From Streptomyces alfalfae (lineage in GTDB: Bacteria > Actinomycetota > Actinomycetes > Streptomycetales > Streptomycetaceae), in contig NZ_QEXM01000043.1 in assembly GCF_004127445.1 (NCBI RefSeq), positions 310,001 through 374,000 of the forward strand: a DNA stretch of 64,000 nt. The letters are read 5' to 3'. Positions within the stretch are counted from its first letter, which is position 1. Every line of letters starts with the position of its first letter. Shown piece after piece: positions 1 through 8,510 of the stretch. The notes under the pieces are model-generated. The model saw only the letters and a program-made list of their open reading frames with translations, ran no database searches and was not told where the DNA came from. Both the position numbers and the translations under genes were made by a program.

Positions 1-873
1 TTCCAGGAGGTGAAGCGCCTGGGCGCCGAGCTGGCGCGGCTCGGCGGCGAGGTGAGCGGCGGGCGCGTCCCCGCGGATGTGGCCGTCCTGCACGACTGGG
101 AATCCTGGTGGGCGGGGCAACAGGAGGGCCGCCCCTCCGACCTGCTCGACCACGCGGAGGTGCTGACGGCGTGGCACGGCGCCCTGTGGGACGCGCACCT
201 GGTGGCCGACTTCGCCCACCCCGCGCACGACCTGTCCCCGTACAAGCTGGTCGTCGTCCCGCACCTGTACCTCCTCACCGACACCGCGATCGACAACCTC
301 ATCGCGTACGCGCAGGGCGGCGGCAGCCTGGTCTGCGGCTTCTTCACCGGGGTGGCCGATCACGACGACCGGGTGCGGCCCGGCGGCATGGACGCCCGGC
401 TCCGGGCCCTCCTCGGCATCCGCGCCGTGCGCGAGTGGTGGCCGCTCGACGCCGGTGAGAGCGTCGACTGCGGGGAGTTCACGGGCACCCTGTGGTCGGA
501 GGAGCTGGTCCCCGCGCGGGACGCCGTGCCGGAGGCCTCCTACCGGGGCGGCGAGCTCGACGGCAGGCCCGCGGTGCTGCGCCGGGGCCGTGCCCGGTAC
601 GTCTCCACGCTTCCCGCGCCCGCCGCCCTGCGCGACCTGCTGGCGCGGGCGGCGGCCCAGGCGGGCGCACGGCCTCCGCTCGACGCCCTCCCCCGGGGAG
701 TGGAGGCCGTGCGCCGCGGTGACCTGCTGTTCCTGCTGCACCACGGCCGCGGCGAGGTGCGCGTCCGCGTGCCGGGGCGCCACCGCGAGCTGCTGTCCGG
801 CGACACCGTCGAGGGGGCGCTCACGCTCGGCCGCCACGGGGTGGCGGTGCTGCGGGAGGCCGCCCCGCGGTGA
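1..873 (+). CDS. Beta-galactosidase, GH42 family (3' part only)
   Basis: The reading frame is open from base 1 and ends at TGA 871-873, so the gene starts outside the window. About 290 C-terminal residues are visible. The motif LHDWESWWAG, followed by a Rossmann-like stretch ending in GGSLVCGFFTG, is typical of the GH42 trimerisation domain; a short beta-rich C-terminal domain follows. The catalytic TIM barrel is missing because of the window edge. GH42 enzymes cleave terminal beta-galactosides such as galactan fragments, usually inside the cell. The neighbouring pectin and hemicellulose genes fit that role. It converges on the LacI gene with 12 bp between the stops. Confidence 0.85.
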   Translation, partial: FQEVKRLGAELARLGGEVSGGRVPADVAVLHDWESWWAGQQEGRPSDLLDHAEVLTAWHGALWDAHLVADFAHPAHDLSPYKLVVVPHLYLLTDTAIDNLIAYAQGGGSLVCGFFTGVADHDDRVRPGGMDARLRALLGIRAVREWWPLDAGESVDCGEFTGTLWSEELVPARDAVPEASYRGGELDGRPAVLRRGRARYVSTLPAPAALRDLLARAAAQAGARPPLDALPRGVEAVRRGDLLFLLHHGRGEVRVRVPGRHRELLSGDTVEGALTLGRHGVAVLREAAPR

Positions 874-885
874 CGGCGGCCCGGG

Positions 886-1893
886 TCAGCCGGGGGCGTT
901 CCCCGTGCTGGCCCGCACCGTCAGCTCCGGTGCGATCAGCGTGACGTCGTCGGCGTCGTCCCCCGCCAGCTTGGCGACGATCCGCTCCACGGCCCTGCGG
1001 CCCATCTCCTCGGCGGGAATGGAGACCGAGGTGAGCCGCACCGACGCCTGGAGGGCCACCTGGTCGGGGCAGACCGCGATCACCGAGACGTCCTCGGGCA
1101 CGGCGCGGCCCTGCTGGCGCAGCAGCCCGAGCAGCGGCTCCACGGCCGACTCGTTCTGCACGACGAAGCCCGTGGTGCCCGGCCGCTCGTCGAAGACGCG
1201 GGCGAGGGTGGCCGAGGTCGGCCCATACCCCGGGTCGCAGGGCCGGTGCAGCAGCCGCACACCCAGGTCGCGGGCCCTGCCGCGCAGGCCCTCCAGGGTG
1301 CGCTCGGCGAAGCCGGTGTGGCGTTCGTAGACGGCGGGCGCCTCGCCGATGACGGCGATGTCCCGGTGGCCGAGCCCGGCCAGGTGCTCCACGCAGAGCG
1401 CGCCCGTCGCCACGAAGTCCAGGTCGACGCAGGTCAGGCCCGCCGTGTCGGAGGGCAGGCCGATGAGCACCGCGGGCCGGGCGCTGTCGCGCAGGAGCGG
1501 GAGCCGCTCGTCGTCCAGCTCGACGTCCATGAGGATCATCGCGTCGGCGAGGCCGCTGCCCGCCACGCGGCGCACGGCCGCGGGGCCCTCGTCGCCGGTC
1601 AGGAGCAGCACGTCGTACCCGTGGGCGCGGGCCGAGGTGGCGACGGCGATGGCGATCTCCATCATCACCGGCACGTACATGTCGGTGCGCAGCGGCATCA
1701 TCAGGGCGATGACGTTGGACCTGCTGCTGGCCAGGGCGCGGGCGCCGGCGTTCGGGTGGTATCCGAGCTGCTCGATGCTGCGCTCGACGCGCTCACGGGT
1801 CCGGGTGGAGATCGACCGCTTGCCGCTGAGGACGTAGCTCACCGTGCTGGCCGAGACTCCCGCGTGCTCGGCGACCTCGGCTAGGGTGACCAT
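886..1893 (-). CDS. LacI-family transcriptional regulator
   Basis: The 335-residue protein has a LacI helix-turn-helix at residues 2-24 (VTLAEVAEHAGVSASTVSYV) and the hinge segment GYHPNAGARALAS. A periplasmic-binding-protein-like sugar-sensing domain follows. The ATG at 1893 is preferred over an in-frame start 54 bp upstream because GGAGAG lies about six bases before it and it begins right at the HTH. Proteins of this family repress sugar-uptake and glycoside-hydrolase genes until a sugar binds. Candidate operators with a GAAGCGCTTC core lie upstream of its own start, beside the GH6 gene and before the ABC permease operon. The effector is unknown. Confidence 0.9.
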   Translation of the reverse strand: MVTLAEVAEHAGVSASTVSYVLSGKRSISTRTRERVERSIEQLGYHPNAGARALASSRSNVIALMMPLRTDMYVPVMMEIAIAVATSARAHGYDVLLLTGDEGPAAVRRVAGSGLADAMILMDVELDDERLPLLRDSARPAVLIGLPSDTAGLTCVDLDFVATGALCVEHLAGLGHRDIAVIGEAPAVYERHTGFAERTLEGLRGRARDLGVRLLHRPCDPGYGPTSATLARVFDERPGTTGFVVQNESAVEPLLGLLRQQGRAVPEDVSVIAVCPDQVALQASVRLTSVSIPAEEMGRRAVERIVAKLAGDDADDVTLIAPELTVRASTGNAPG

Positions 1894-1930
1894 GCAGCTC
1901 TCCGGTCCGGTCGGGGCGGCGCGTCGCGGT

Positions 1931-1940
1931 GAACCGCTTC
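1931..1940. promoter_or_regulatory. Candidate LacI half-perfect operator (autoregulation)
   Basis: GAACCGCTTC differs by one base from the palindrome GAAGCGCTTC found at 2018-2027. It lies 38 bp upstream of the LacI start, where an autoregulatory site would be expected. The call rests on similarity only. Confidence 0.4.
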
Positions 1941-2004
1941 GACGCATGCCGCCTTGGCATAGGCGCAGTTGGGGTTCGACCTTATGTGTGCGCCCACGAC
2001 AAGT

Positions 2005-2040
2005 CCAGGGGCGAGTCGAAGCGCTTCGACTCGCCCCTGG
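2005..2040. promoter_or_regulatory. 36-bp perfect palindrome with LacI-type core
   Basis: Two 18-base arms meet with no loop. The core GTCGAAGCGCTTCGAC has the shape of a LacI-family operator; the outer arms (CCAGGGGCGA and its complement) are GC-rich. It lies 16 bp beyond the stop of the GH6 gene and 112 bp upstream of the LacI start. It could terminate GH5-GH6 transcription, bind the LacI protein, or do both. Confidence 0.65.
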
Positions 2041-2056
2041 GGCCGCACGAGGAGAA

Positions 2057-3430
2057 CTACAGCGCGGGGTGCGCGTTCTTCAGGAGCTGCTGGAACTGGG
2101 CGGAGAACCAGTGGCCCGAGACCGGCGCGTCGGGCAGGGCGCCGGACTTGTTGTGGTTGTTGCGCGGGTTGCCCTCGTACGTGGGGTCACACATCCGGTC
2201 GAAGCCCTTGCCCTCGTCGTTCGGGATGGCCTTGCTGGAGCCGTCGGACTCCCCCGGGGGCTTCATCCACACATAGGCGTCGATGCCCGGCTCCGGCGCC
2301 GCCTTCGGCCGCTCGCCGAGGCCCGCGCCCGCCTGGTTGCACCAGTTGCCGATGTGGATGCGGCGGTCGTAACGGCCGGCTTCCACATAGGCGTTGACGT
2401 CGTACGTCGGGCCGGGGCCCGTGGGACGCGCCGAGCCGCCCCAGCCGTTGCGGGAGGTGTCGATGAGCATGCCGATGTCGGAGCGGAAGCCGGTGGAGAC
2501 CAGCTGGTTGCGGAAGGCCTGGGCGAAGGAGAGCTCGTCGGTGTAGCGGTTCCAGTCCACCCACTTGGACTCGCGCACCGAACGGCCCGCCACGGTGTCG
2601 CCGATCCGGACGTTGTCCTCCTTCAGGGCGCTGTAGTTGGCGGTGTTGGTGATGAAACCGTGCACGTCGTCGACGGTGGCGCCCTCGGCGGTCGCGGCCT
2701 GGCGGAAGACCTGCGCGGAGGCGGCGAAGTTGTCGTCCCAGCCGATCCAGCCGTGGTGGCCCGCGTCGACGTAGTTGTAGACGTTCGGCGCGTCGCCGAG
2801 CTTGCCGAGGGCGTAGCCGACGCCCTTGACGTAGTTGCCGTTGGCCTTCATCACGTCGCACTGGGGTGTCGCGGTGGGGCGGCCCGAGGTGTTGGTGACG
2901 AGGTTGGGCAGCGAGTCGATCTCGACGGTCGTGACGATGCGCAGGTTCGCGTACTTGCCGTCGGCGAGGATGGCCGCGATCGGGTCGATGTACTCCTTCT
3001 TGTAGCGGTCGATCTCGGCGGGGCCGAGTTCGCCGTTGGAGGCGAGGGCCGCGCAATCGCGTCCCGGCAGGTTGTAGATGACGAGCTGGACGAGGTCCGC
3101 CCGCTGCTGGAGGGCCGCGTCGAGGTGCTGGCGCAGGCCCATCTTGCCGTTGCCGCCCTTGATGGCGGCGATCCGGTCCAGCCAGACGCCGGTGGGCTGG
3201 TCGGACACCGCCCTGCCGCCCGGCTCGGCGGCGGCCTTCGCGGACCACTCGGGGTTCACGTACGGCTTGGCCCCCGCGTAGGGGTTGTCGACGCGGGCGG
3301 CGGCCGCCGCCGGACTGTCGTCGGGGAGCGCGGCGGCGGTGCCGGCGCTGACGGCCAGCGCGGTGGACAGGGCGAGCAGTAACGTGCGCGATCTGCGGTG
3401 CGTGCGGGTGCGGGGTCGGTTGCGGCTCAT
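2057..3430 (-). CDS. Secreted GH6 cellulase (cellobiohydrolase/endoglucanase)
   Basis: The 457-residue precursor has a basic N-terminus and a hydrophobic signal segment (residues about 17-36). The GH6 signature VIYNLPGRDCAALASNGE and the late motif LIDTSRNGWGG are present. The protein ends with the catalytic domain; no cellulose-binding module is visible. GH6 enzymes cleave beta-1,4-glucan from the non-reducing end with inversion. The gene follows the GH5 gene by 15 bp, so the two are probably one transcript that ends at the 36-bp palindrome. Exo versus endo mode cannot be settled from the sequence. Confidence 0.93.
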   Translation of the reverse strand: MSRNRPRTRTHRRSRTLLLALSTALAVSAGTAAALPDDSPAAAAARVDNPYAGAKPYVNPEWSAKAAAEPGGRAVSDQPTGVWLDRIAAIKGGNGKMGLRQHLDAALQQRADLVQLVIYNLPGRDCAALASNGELGPAEIDRYKKEYIDPIAAILADGKYANLRIVTTVEIDSLPNLVTNTSGRPTATPQCDVMKANGNYVKGVGYALGKLGDAPNVYNYVDAGHHGWIGWDDNFAASAQVFRQAATAEGATVDDVHGFITNTANYSALKEDNVRIGDTVAGRSVRESKWVDWNRYTDELSFAQAFRNQLVSTGFRSDIGMLIDTSRNGWGGSARPTGPGPTYDVNAYVEAGRYDRRIHIGNWCNQAGAGLGERPKAAPEPGIDAYVWMKPPGESDGSSKAIPNDEGKGFDRMCDPTYEGNPRNNHNKSGALPDAPVSGHWFSAQFQQLLKNAHPAL

Positions 3431-3445
3431 GTCTGGTCCTGCCTC

Positions 3446-4606
3446 TCAGGTGTCGAGGGCGCGCAGGTGGTCGCGCAGCCCGGTGCCGAACGGGGTGGGT
3501 GTGCCGTCGTAGGAGCGGATCAGGGCCGGGCCCGATGAGCAGTCCCAGGCGTTCCAGGTCCAGCCGAGGTAGGAGAGGGAGCGGTCGTCGAACCACGTCA
3601 TGACGCGGTCGATGAACCCGTGCCCGCAGGTGTTCTCGCCGATCTCGCCCGCCACCAGCGGGATCTTCGCGGCGACGGGGGCGAGGGTGCGGTTCCAGCA
3701 GGACTCGTCCGCGCAGGCGTTGAAGTTGTAGACGTGCCAGGCCGCGGCGAGATTGTCCGCCGGGTCCCTGGGGGCGTGTTCGAGCCAACCGCTCAGGTCG
3801 TTGGAGTACGCGATGCCCGCGGCGAGCACGAGGTTGCGGGCGCCCGTGGCGCGCACGGCGTCCAGGAGGTCCTGCATCCCGGCGACCTCGTAGCCGATGC
3901 CGGGGCAGGTGCCGCCGTCGCGCCAGCAGGTCCACGCCTGGGCGGCGGTGGGGGTGGCGCGGTCGGGGTAGGGCTCGTTGAAGAGGTCGAAGACGACTTC
4001 GGGGTCGTTCTTGTACGTCTCGGCGACCGAGGTCCAGAAGGCGGGGGTGTGCCGGGCGTTCGGCATCGGCTTCTGGCAGCTCGCGTGGACGTCGGAGCAG
4101 CCCGCGGAGTTGCCGGTGTACAGGCCGTGGGTCCAGTGCAGTTCGACGATCGGGGTCATGCCGTGGGCCTTGACCTTCTGGACCAGGCCGTCGACGGCGG
4201 AGCGGTAGGCGGCGCCCCGGTAGCGGGGGTCGATGTTGGCGGCACCGAGCCAGCACTCCTCGTTGAGCGGGATGCGTACGGTGTTGGCGTTCCAGTCGGC
4301 GATGGCGCGCACGGAGGCGTCGTCGACGGGACCGTCGAAGAAGCCCCACCCCTGCACACAGGCGAACTCGCCGCCGGAGCGGTTGACGCCGAGCAGGCGG
4401 TGGGCGGCGCCGCCCTCGTCGACGAGGCGGTTGCCCTCGGCGCGCAGGACGGGCGGCGCCCCGGCCGCCGCGGGGAGTGACACGGCCGGCGCGGTGAGGC
4501 CGCCGGCCAGGAGCAGCGTTCCCGCGAGGACGGCGAGCGGGCGGAGCAGGCAGGACAGGCGGGGCGGGCGGAGCAGGCGGGTCAGGCGCGGGGCGGGTCG
4601 GGTCAC
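3446..4606 (-). CDS. Secreted GH5 cellulase (endoglucanase)
   Basis: The 386-residue protein starts at GTG 4606, preceded by AAGGAG seven bases upstream; the frame is open further upstream but without a signal peptide. Residues 1-45 form an Arg-rich start plus a hydrophobic export signal. The catalytic domain shows VFDLFNEPYPD with the probable acid/base Glu near 211, and LVAGEIGEN with the nucleophile region near 321-324. Members hydrolyse internal beta-1,4-glucan bonds. No binding module is attached. It is first gene of the GH5-GH6 pair and diverges from the GH74 gene, with 226 bp between the two starts. Confidence 0.92.
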   Translation of the reverse strand: MTRPAPRLTRLLRPPRLSCLLRPLAVLAGTLLLAGGLTAPAVSLPAAAGAPPVLRAEGNRLVDEGGAAHRLLGVNRSGGEFACVQGWGFFDGPVDDASVRAIADWNANTVRIPLNEECWLGAANIDPRYRGAAYRSAVDGLVQKVKAHGMTPIVELHWTHGLYTGNSAGCSDVHASCQKPMPNARHTPAFWTSVAETYKNDPEVVFDLFNEPYPDRATPTAAQAWTCWRDGGTCPGIGYEVAGMQDLLDAVRATGARNLVLAAGIAYSNDLSGWLEHAPRDPADNLAAAWHVYNFNACADESCWNRTLAPVAAKIPLVAGEIGENTCGHGFIDRVMTWFDDRSLSYLGWTWNAWDCSSGPALIRSYDGTPTPFGTGLRDHLRALDT

Positions 4607-4704
4607 GAGCGGCTCCTTGTCGGTCCGTCGGTCTTCGGCGCCGGTGCCGGGTCGGCTCTGACGGTCAGTCACCGCAGGGTGCGGGAAAGGTTGCCGCCTC
4701 CCCC

Positions 4705-4714
4705 GGAAATTTCC
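4705..4714. promoter_or_regulatory. AT-rich palindrome in the GH5/GH74 divergent spacer
   Basis: GGAAATTTCC is a perfect 10-bp palindrome with an A/T centre, unusual in this GC-rich DNA. It lies 99 bp upstream of the GH5 start. It may be an operator for the GH5-GH6 unit, but no regulator is assigned. Confidence 0.3.
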
Positions 4715-4762
4715 TCCCGTCTCAATTGCGTCCGTACGACGACTCCGGGCACGCGAGACGTC

Positions 4763-4792
4763 TTGACAACCTCCCGTGACCGCCCCGACCTT
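4763..4792 (+). promoter_or_regulatory. Promoter of the GH74 gene
   Basis: A perfect TTGACA (4763-4768) is followed after 18 bp by GACCTT (4787-4792). The start of transcription would fall near 4799, inside the CebR box that begins at the end of the -10 element. Confidence 0.55.
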
Positions 4793-4805
4793 GGGAGCGC
4801 TCCCA
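4792..4805. promoter_or_regulatory. CebR operator (cellulose-utilisation repressor box)
   Basis: TGGGAGCGCTCCCA is identical to the 14-bp palindrome known as the Streptomyces CebR box. CebR releases it when cellobiose or cellotriose is present. It lies 27 bp before the GH74 start codon and on the predicted transcription start, a position suited to repression. The cebR gene is not in the window. Confidence 0.85.
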
Positions 4806-4832
4806 CACCGCTGTCGTGCGAAGGGACCCCCC

Positions 4833-7226
4833 ATGCCCCCTGCGCTCCGCGCGCACAGAGCCCGCGCGCTCCCCGCCCTCATCGGCCTGCTCGGCGGGCT
4901 GCTCGCCGGCGGCCCGGTGGCGACCGCCGACGACCACACCGCCGGCGCCGGGCCCGCCGCCGTGACGTACGACCTCGACACGGCCGGCCGCAGGGCCGCG
5001 CCGCACGAGAAAGCCGCGCCGTACAGGAAGACCGCGAAGTACGACTGGAAGAACGTGCGCGTCGACGGGGGCGGCTTCGTCCCCGGCATCGTCTTCAACC
5101 GCTCCGAGCGCGACCTCGCCTACGCCCGCACCGACATCGGCGGCGCCTACCGCTGGCAGGAGGCGTCGAAGTCCTGGAAGCCGCTCCTCGACTCGGTCGG
5201 CTGGGACGACTGGGGACACACCGGCGTGGTGAGCCTCGCCTCCGACTCCGTCGACCCCGACCGGGTGTACGCGGCCGTCGGCACCTACACCAACGACTGG
5301 GACCCCGGCAACGGCGCCGTGCTGCGCTCCGCCGACCGGGGCGAGACCTGGCGCAGGGCGGACCTGCCGTTCAAGCTCGGCGGCAACATGCCGGGCCGCG
5401 GCATGGGCGAGCGCCTCGCGGTCGACCCGCACGACAACGACGTGCTCTATCTGGGCGCGCCCAGCGGCAAGGGCCTGTGGCGCTCCACGGACGCGGGAGC
5501 CACCTGGAAGCACGTCACGGACTTCCCCAACCCCGGTGATTTCCGGCAGGACCCCGGCGACACGACCGGCTACAACAGCGACAACCAGGGCATCGTCTGG
5601 GTCACGTTCGACGAGTCGACGCGGGCCCCCGGCGGGGGCCGGACGCAGACCGTCTACGTGGGCGTCGCCGACAAGGCCAACTCGGTCTACCGGTCCACCG
5701 ACGGCGGCGGCAGCTGGTCGCGCGTGGCGGGCCAGCCGACCGGGCTGCTGGCCCACAAAGGCGTCCTCGACGCGGAGAACGGCTACCTCTACGTCGCCTA
5801 CAGCGACCGGGCGGGGCCCTACGACGGCGGCAAGGGGCAGGTCTGGCGGTACGCGACGCGGACCGGCGAGTGGAAGGACGTCAGCCCGGTCGCCGAGGCC
5901 GACACCCACTACGGCTTCAGCGGCCTGACCGTCGACCGGCAGCACCCGGGCACCGTCATGGTCACCGGCTACAGCTCCTGGTGGCCCGACACCCAGATCT
6001 TCCGGTCCAGGGACAGCGGCGGCCACTGGACACGGGCGTGGGACTACTCCTCGTACCCCACGCGCGAGAACCGCTACACCATGGACATCTCGTCCGTCCC
6101 CTGGCTCTCCTGGGGCGCGCGCCCCGCGCCGCCCGAGCAGAGCCCGAAGCTGGGGTGGATGACGGAGTCCCTGGAGATCGACCCGTTCGACTCCGACCGG
6201 ATGATGTACGGCACGGGCGCCACCGTCTACGGCACGGAGAACCTCACCGAGTGGGACACCCCCGGGTCCAGGTTCACCATCACGCCCATGGTGAAGGGCC
6301 TGGAGGAGACGGCCGTCAACGACCTCGCCGCTCCCCCGTCGGGGGCGCCCCTGCTGAGCGCGCTCGGCGACATCGGCGGCTTCCGGCACACCGACGTGAC
6401 CAAGGTGCCGCCGCTGATGTACACCTCACCGAACTTCACCTCCACGACGAGCCTCGACTACGCCGCGGCGAGGCCGGACACGGTCGTACGGGCCGGCGAC
6501 GCCGAGGCGGCGCCCCGCGTCGCCTTCTCCACGGACAACGGCGCCACCTGGTCCGGCGGCCGGGAACCCATGGGCGTCACGGGCGGCGGCACGGTCGCCG
6601 CCGCGGCCGACGGGAGCCGCTTCGTGTGGAGCCCGCAGGGCGCGGGCGTGCACACCGCCACCGGTCCCGGCTCGGCGTGGACGGCCGCGAAGGGCATCCC
6701 GCAGGGCGCGGTGGTCGAGGCGGACCGGGTCGATCCGAGGAGGTTCTACGGCTTCAAGGCCGGCGCCTTCTACGTCAGCACGGACGGCGGCGCCACCTTC
6801 ACCGCGAAGGCGTCGGCCGGGCTGCCCGCCGAGGGGCCGGTGAAGTTCCAGGCGGTGCCCGGCAAGCGGGGTGACATCTGGCTGGCCGGCGGCAAGGCCG
6901 GCGGGGCGTACGGCCTGTGGCACTCCACGGACGGCGGCACGCGCTTCACCGAGGTCGGCGGTGTCCAGGAGGCCGACACCATCGGCTTCGGCAAGGCCGC
7001 GCCCGGCGCCTCGTACCAGACGCTCTACACCAGCGCGCGGATCGGCGGCGTACGCGGCGTCTTCCGCTCCACAAACGCGGGGGCGAGCTGGGTGCGGATC
7101 AACGACGACCGGCGCCAGTGGGGCTGGACGGGAGCCGCCATCACCGGGGACCCGAAGGTCTACGGCCGGGTGTACGTGTCGACGAACGGCCGCGGCATCG
7201 TCTACGGCGACACCGCGGCCAAGTGA
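4833..7226 (+). CDS. Secreted GH74 xyloglucanase
   Basis: The 797-residue protein starts at ATG 4833 with AAGGGA seven bases upstream. Residues 1-32 are an export signal. The GH74 double seven-bladed propeller is recognisable from ARTDIGGAYRW, GNMPGRGMGERLAVDP and repeated Asp-box-like turns such as RSTDAGATW, RSTDGGGSW and VSTDGGATF. The family cleaves the glucan backbone of xyloglucan. Length matches a catalytic domain alone, without a carbohydrate-binding module. The CebR box upstream places it with cellulose-induced genes. It converges on the PL1 gene with seven bases between stops and no visible terminator. Confidence 0.93.
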   Translation: MPPALRAHRARALPALIGLLGGLLAGGPVATADDHTAGAGPAAVTYDLDTAGRRAAPHEKAAPYRKTAKYDWKNVRVDGGGFVPGIVFNRSERDLAYARTDIGGAYRWQEASKSWKPLLDSVGWDDWGHTGVVSLASDSVDPDRVYAAVGTYTNDWDPGNGAVLRSADRGETWRRADLPFKLGGNMPGRGMGERLAVDPHDNDVLYLGAPSGKGLWRSTDAGATWKHVTDFPNPGDFRQDPGDTTGYNSDNQGIVWVTFDESTRAPGGGRTQTVYVGVADKANSVYRSTDGGGSWSRVAGQPTGLLAHKGVLDAENGYLYVAYSDRAGPYDGGKGQVWRYATRTGEWKDVSPVAEADTHYGFSGLTVDRQHPGTVMVTGYSSWWPDTQIFRSRDSGGHWTRAWDYSSYPTRENRYTMDISSVPWLSWGARPAPPEQSPKLGWMTESLEIDPFDSDRMMYGTGATVYGTENLTEWDTPGSRFTITPMVKGLEETAVNDLAAPPSGAPLLSALGDIGGFRHTDVTKVPPLMYTSPNFTSTTSLDYAAARPDTVVRAGDAEAAPRVAFSTDNGATWSGGREPMGVTGGGTVAAAADGSRFVWSPQGAGVHTATGPGSAWTAAKGIPQGAVVEADRVDPRRFYGFKAGAFYVSTDGGATFTAKASAGLPAEGPVKFQAVPGKRGDIWLAGGKAGGAYGLWHSTDGGTRFTEVGGVQEADTIGFGKAAPGASYQTLYTSARIGGVRGVFRSTNAGASWVRINDDRRQWGWTGAAITGDPKVYGRVYVSTNGRGIVYGDTAAK

Positions 7227-7233
7227 CGGGACG

Positions 7234-8508
7234 TCAGCGCAGTCTGCCCGCCCCCGCGCGGTGGCCCACCAGGCGGGGCACCGCGCGGGGGTGGTCGACG
7301 TGCGTGCGCAGGTGGGGCCGCCAGCCCGCGCCGGAGCGGAGCGCGTCCTGCGGGAACTCCGCGTTGTGCGCGGCGACGAGGTCCACGCGCCTGCCGTTGA
7401 CGTGGTTGTGCCCAGCGGTGACGGGCGCGTCCTTCCACTTCTTCAGGACGCGTCCGGCGCCGACCCCCGTCGGCAGGGTGACCGCGTTGGCCTCGGCCAC
7501 GAGCCGGGACTCGGCGCCGACGCCGAAGGAGTACTGGTAGCCCTCGCGCGGGACGACGTAGTGGTTGTTGTACGCGTCGACCTTGCCGAAGCGCACGCGC
7601 GGGGCGCGCTCCACGACGTCCCTGAACAGGTTGTGGTGGAGCGTGACGCGGAGCTTGTCGCGGTCCGTGTCGCCCGCGCCGTCGCTGTTGCCGATCATCA
7701 GCGTCTTGTCGTGGTCGGCGAAGACGTTCCAGGAGACGGTGACGAGGTCGGCGCCCCGCACGATGTCCAGCTCGCCGTCGTGCCGCTGGTACAGCTCCCC
7801 GTAGTAGGAGGGCAGCGAGCTGTCGGGGTGGTCCCCGTCGGTGAAGGTGTTGTGGTCGAGCCATACGTGCGTGGAGCCGTGCACCACCGCGCTGTCGTAC
7901 TCCGAGTTCCAGGCGCCCCGCTCCCCGTCGGTGGGGTCCCACTGCGGGAAGCAGTCGAGGGGGCTCTCCAGGGTGAGGTTGCGGACCACGACGTTGTCCG
8001 CGCCCTTGATCCGGAGGCTGCCGCCGACGATCCCGGCGTGCCGGCCGACGCCCACCACGGTCGTGTTCGACGGGATGTACGCCGTGACGGCCGCCGCCTG
8101 GCGGGCCGCCGACGCCGCGCGCAGCTCCTCCTGCTCGCCGCTGACCGGCCGGTCCCTGCCCCACACGGCCGGATCGTAGGCGGCGAGGTACTCCGCGAAG
8201 TCGTACCCCTCCGCCTCGAACGCCGCGCAGCCGCCCGGCCCGGTGGCGTCGAGGACGCCCTCGACCTCGATGACCCGGGGGCCGTCGCCGCCCGCGGAGA
8301 GCGCTGCGGTGAACTCCTCCCATGTGGTGACCGAGTGGGTGCGGGCGGCTCCGGCGCCCGCGCCGCCGGTCGTGCCGCCGTCGGCGGAGGCCCAGCCGTC
8401 GCGCGCGGGCAGGGTGTCGCGCGCGGGCGCCGGGCGCGCCGACGCCGTCGCGGGGGCGGCGAGGGCGAGGGCGGTGCAGCCCGCGAGCAGGGTGAGGGCG
8501 ACGCGCAT
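7234..8508 (-). CDS. Secreted pectate lyase, PL1 family
   Basis: The 424-residue protein has a short export signal ending near ATASA. The parallel beta-helix shows VVRNLTLESP, WLDHNTFTDGDHPD, VSWNVFADHDKT and RVTLHHNLFRDVVERAPRVR, the last carrying the Arg region used for proton abstraction. PL1 enzymes cleave polygalacturonate by beta-elimination. ATG 8508 has AAGGAG seven bases upstream; ATG 8514, two codons earlier, overlaps the CE12 stop as ATGA but has poor spacing, so the start could be either. It is the last gene of the minus-strand saccharide operon. Confidence 0.9.
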   Translation of the reverse strand: MRVALTLLAGCTALALAAPATASARPAPARDTLPARDGWASADGGTTGGAGAGAARTHSVTTWEEFTAALSAGGDGPRVIEVEGVLDATGPGGCAAFEAEGYDFAEYLAAYDPAVWGRDRPVSGEQEELRAASAARQAAAVTAYIPSNTTVVGVGRHAGIVGGSLRIKGADNVVVRNLTLESPLDCFPQWDPTDGERGAWNSEYDSAVVHGSTHVWLDHNTFTDGDHPDSSLPSYYGELYQRHDGELDIVRGADLVTVSWNVFADHDKTLMIGNSDGAGDTDRDKLRVTLHHNLFRDVVERAPRVRFGKVDAYNNHYVVPREGYQYSFGVGAESRLVAEANAVTLPTGVGAGRVLKKWKDAPVTAGHNHVNGRRVDLVAAHNAEFPQDALRSGAGWRPHLRTHVDHPRAVPRLVGHRAGAGRLR

Positions 8509-8510
8509 CG

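Noticed and set aside
2187..4349. A 720-codon minus-strand frame across GH5 and GH6
   Set aside because: It is Arg/Pro-rich, has no recognisable domain and lies antiphase to two well-conserved glycoside hydrolases; it is a high-GC shadow frame.
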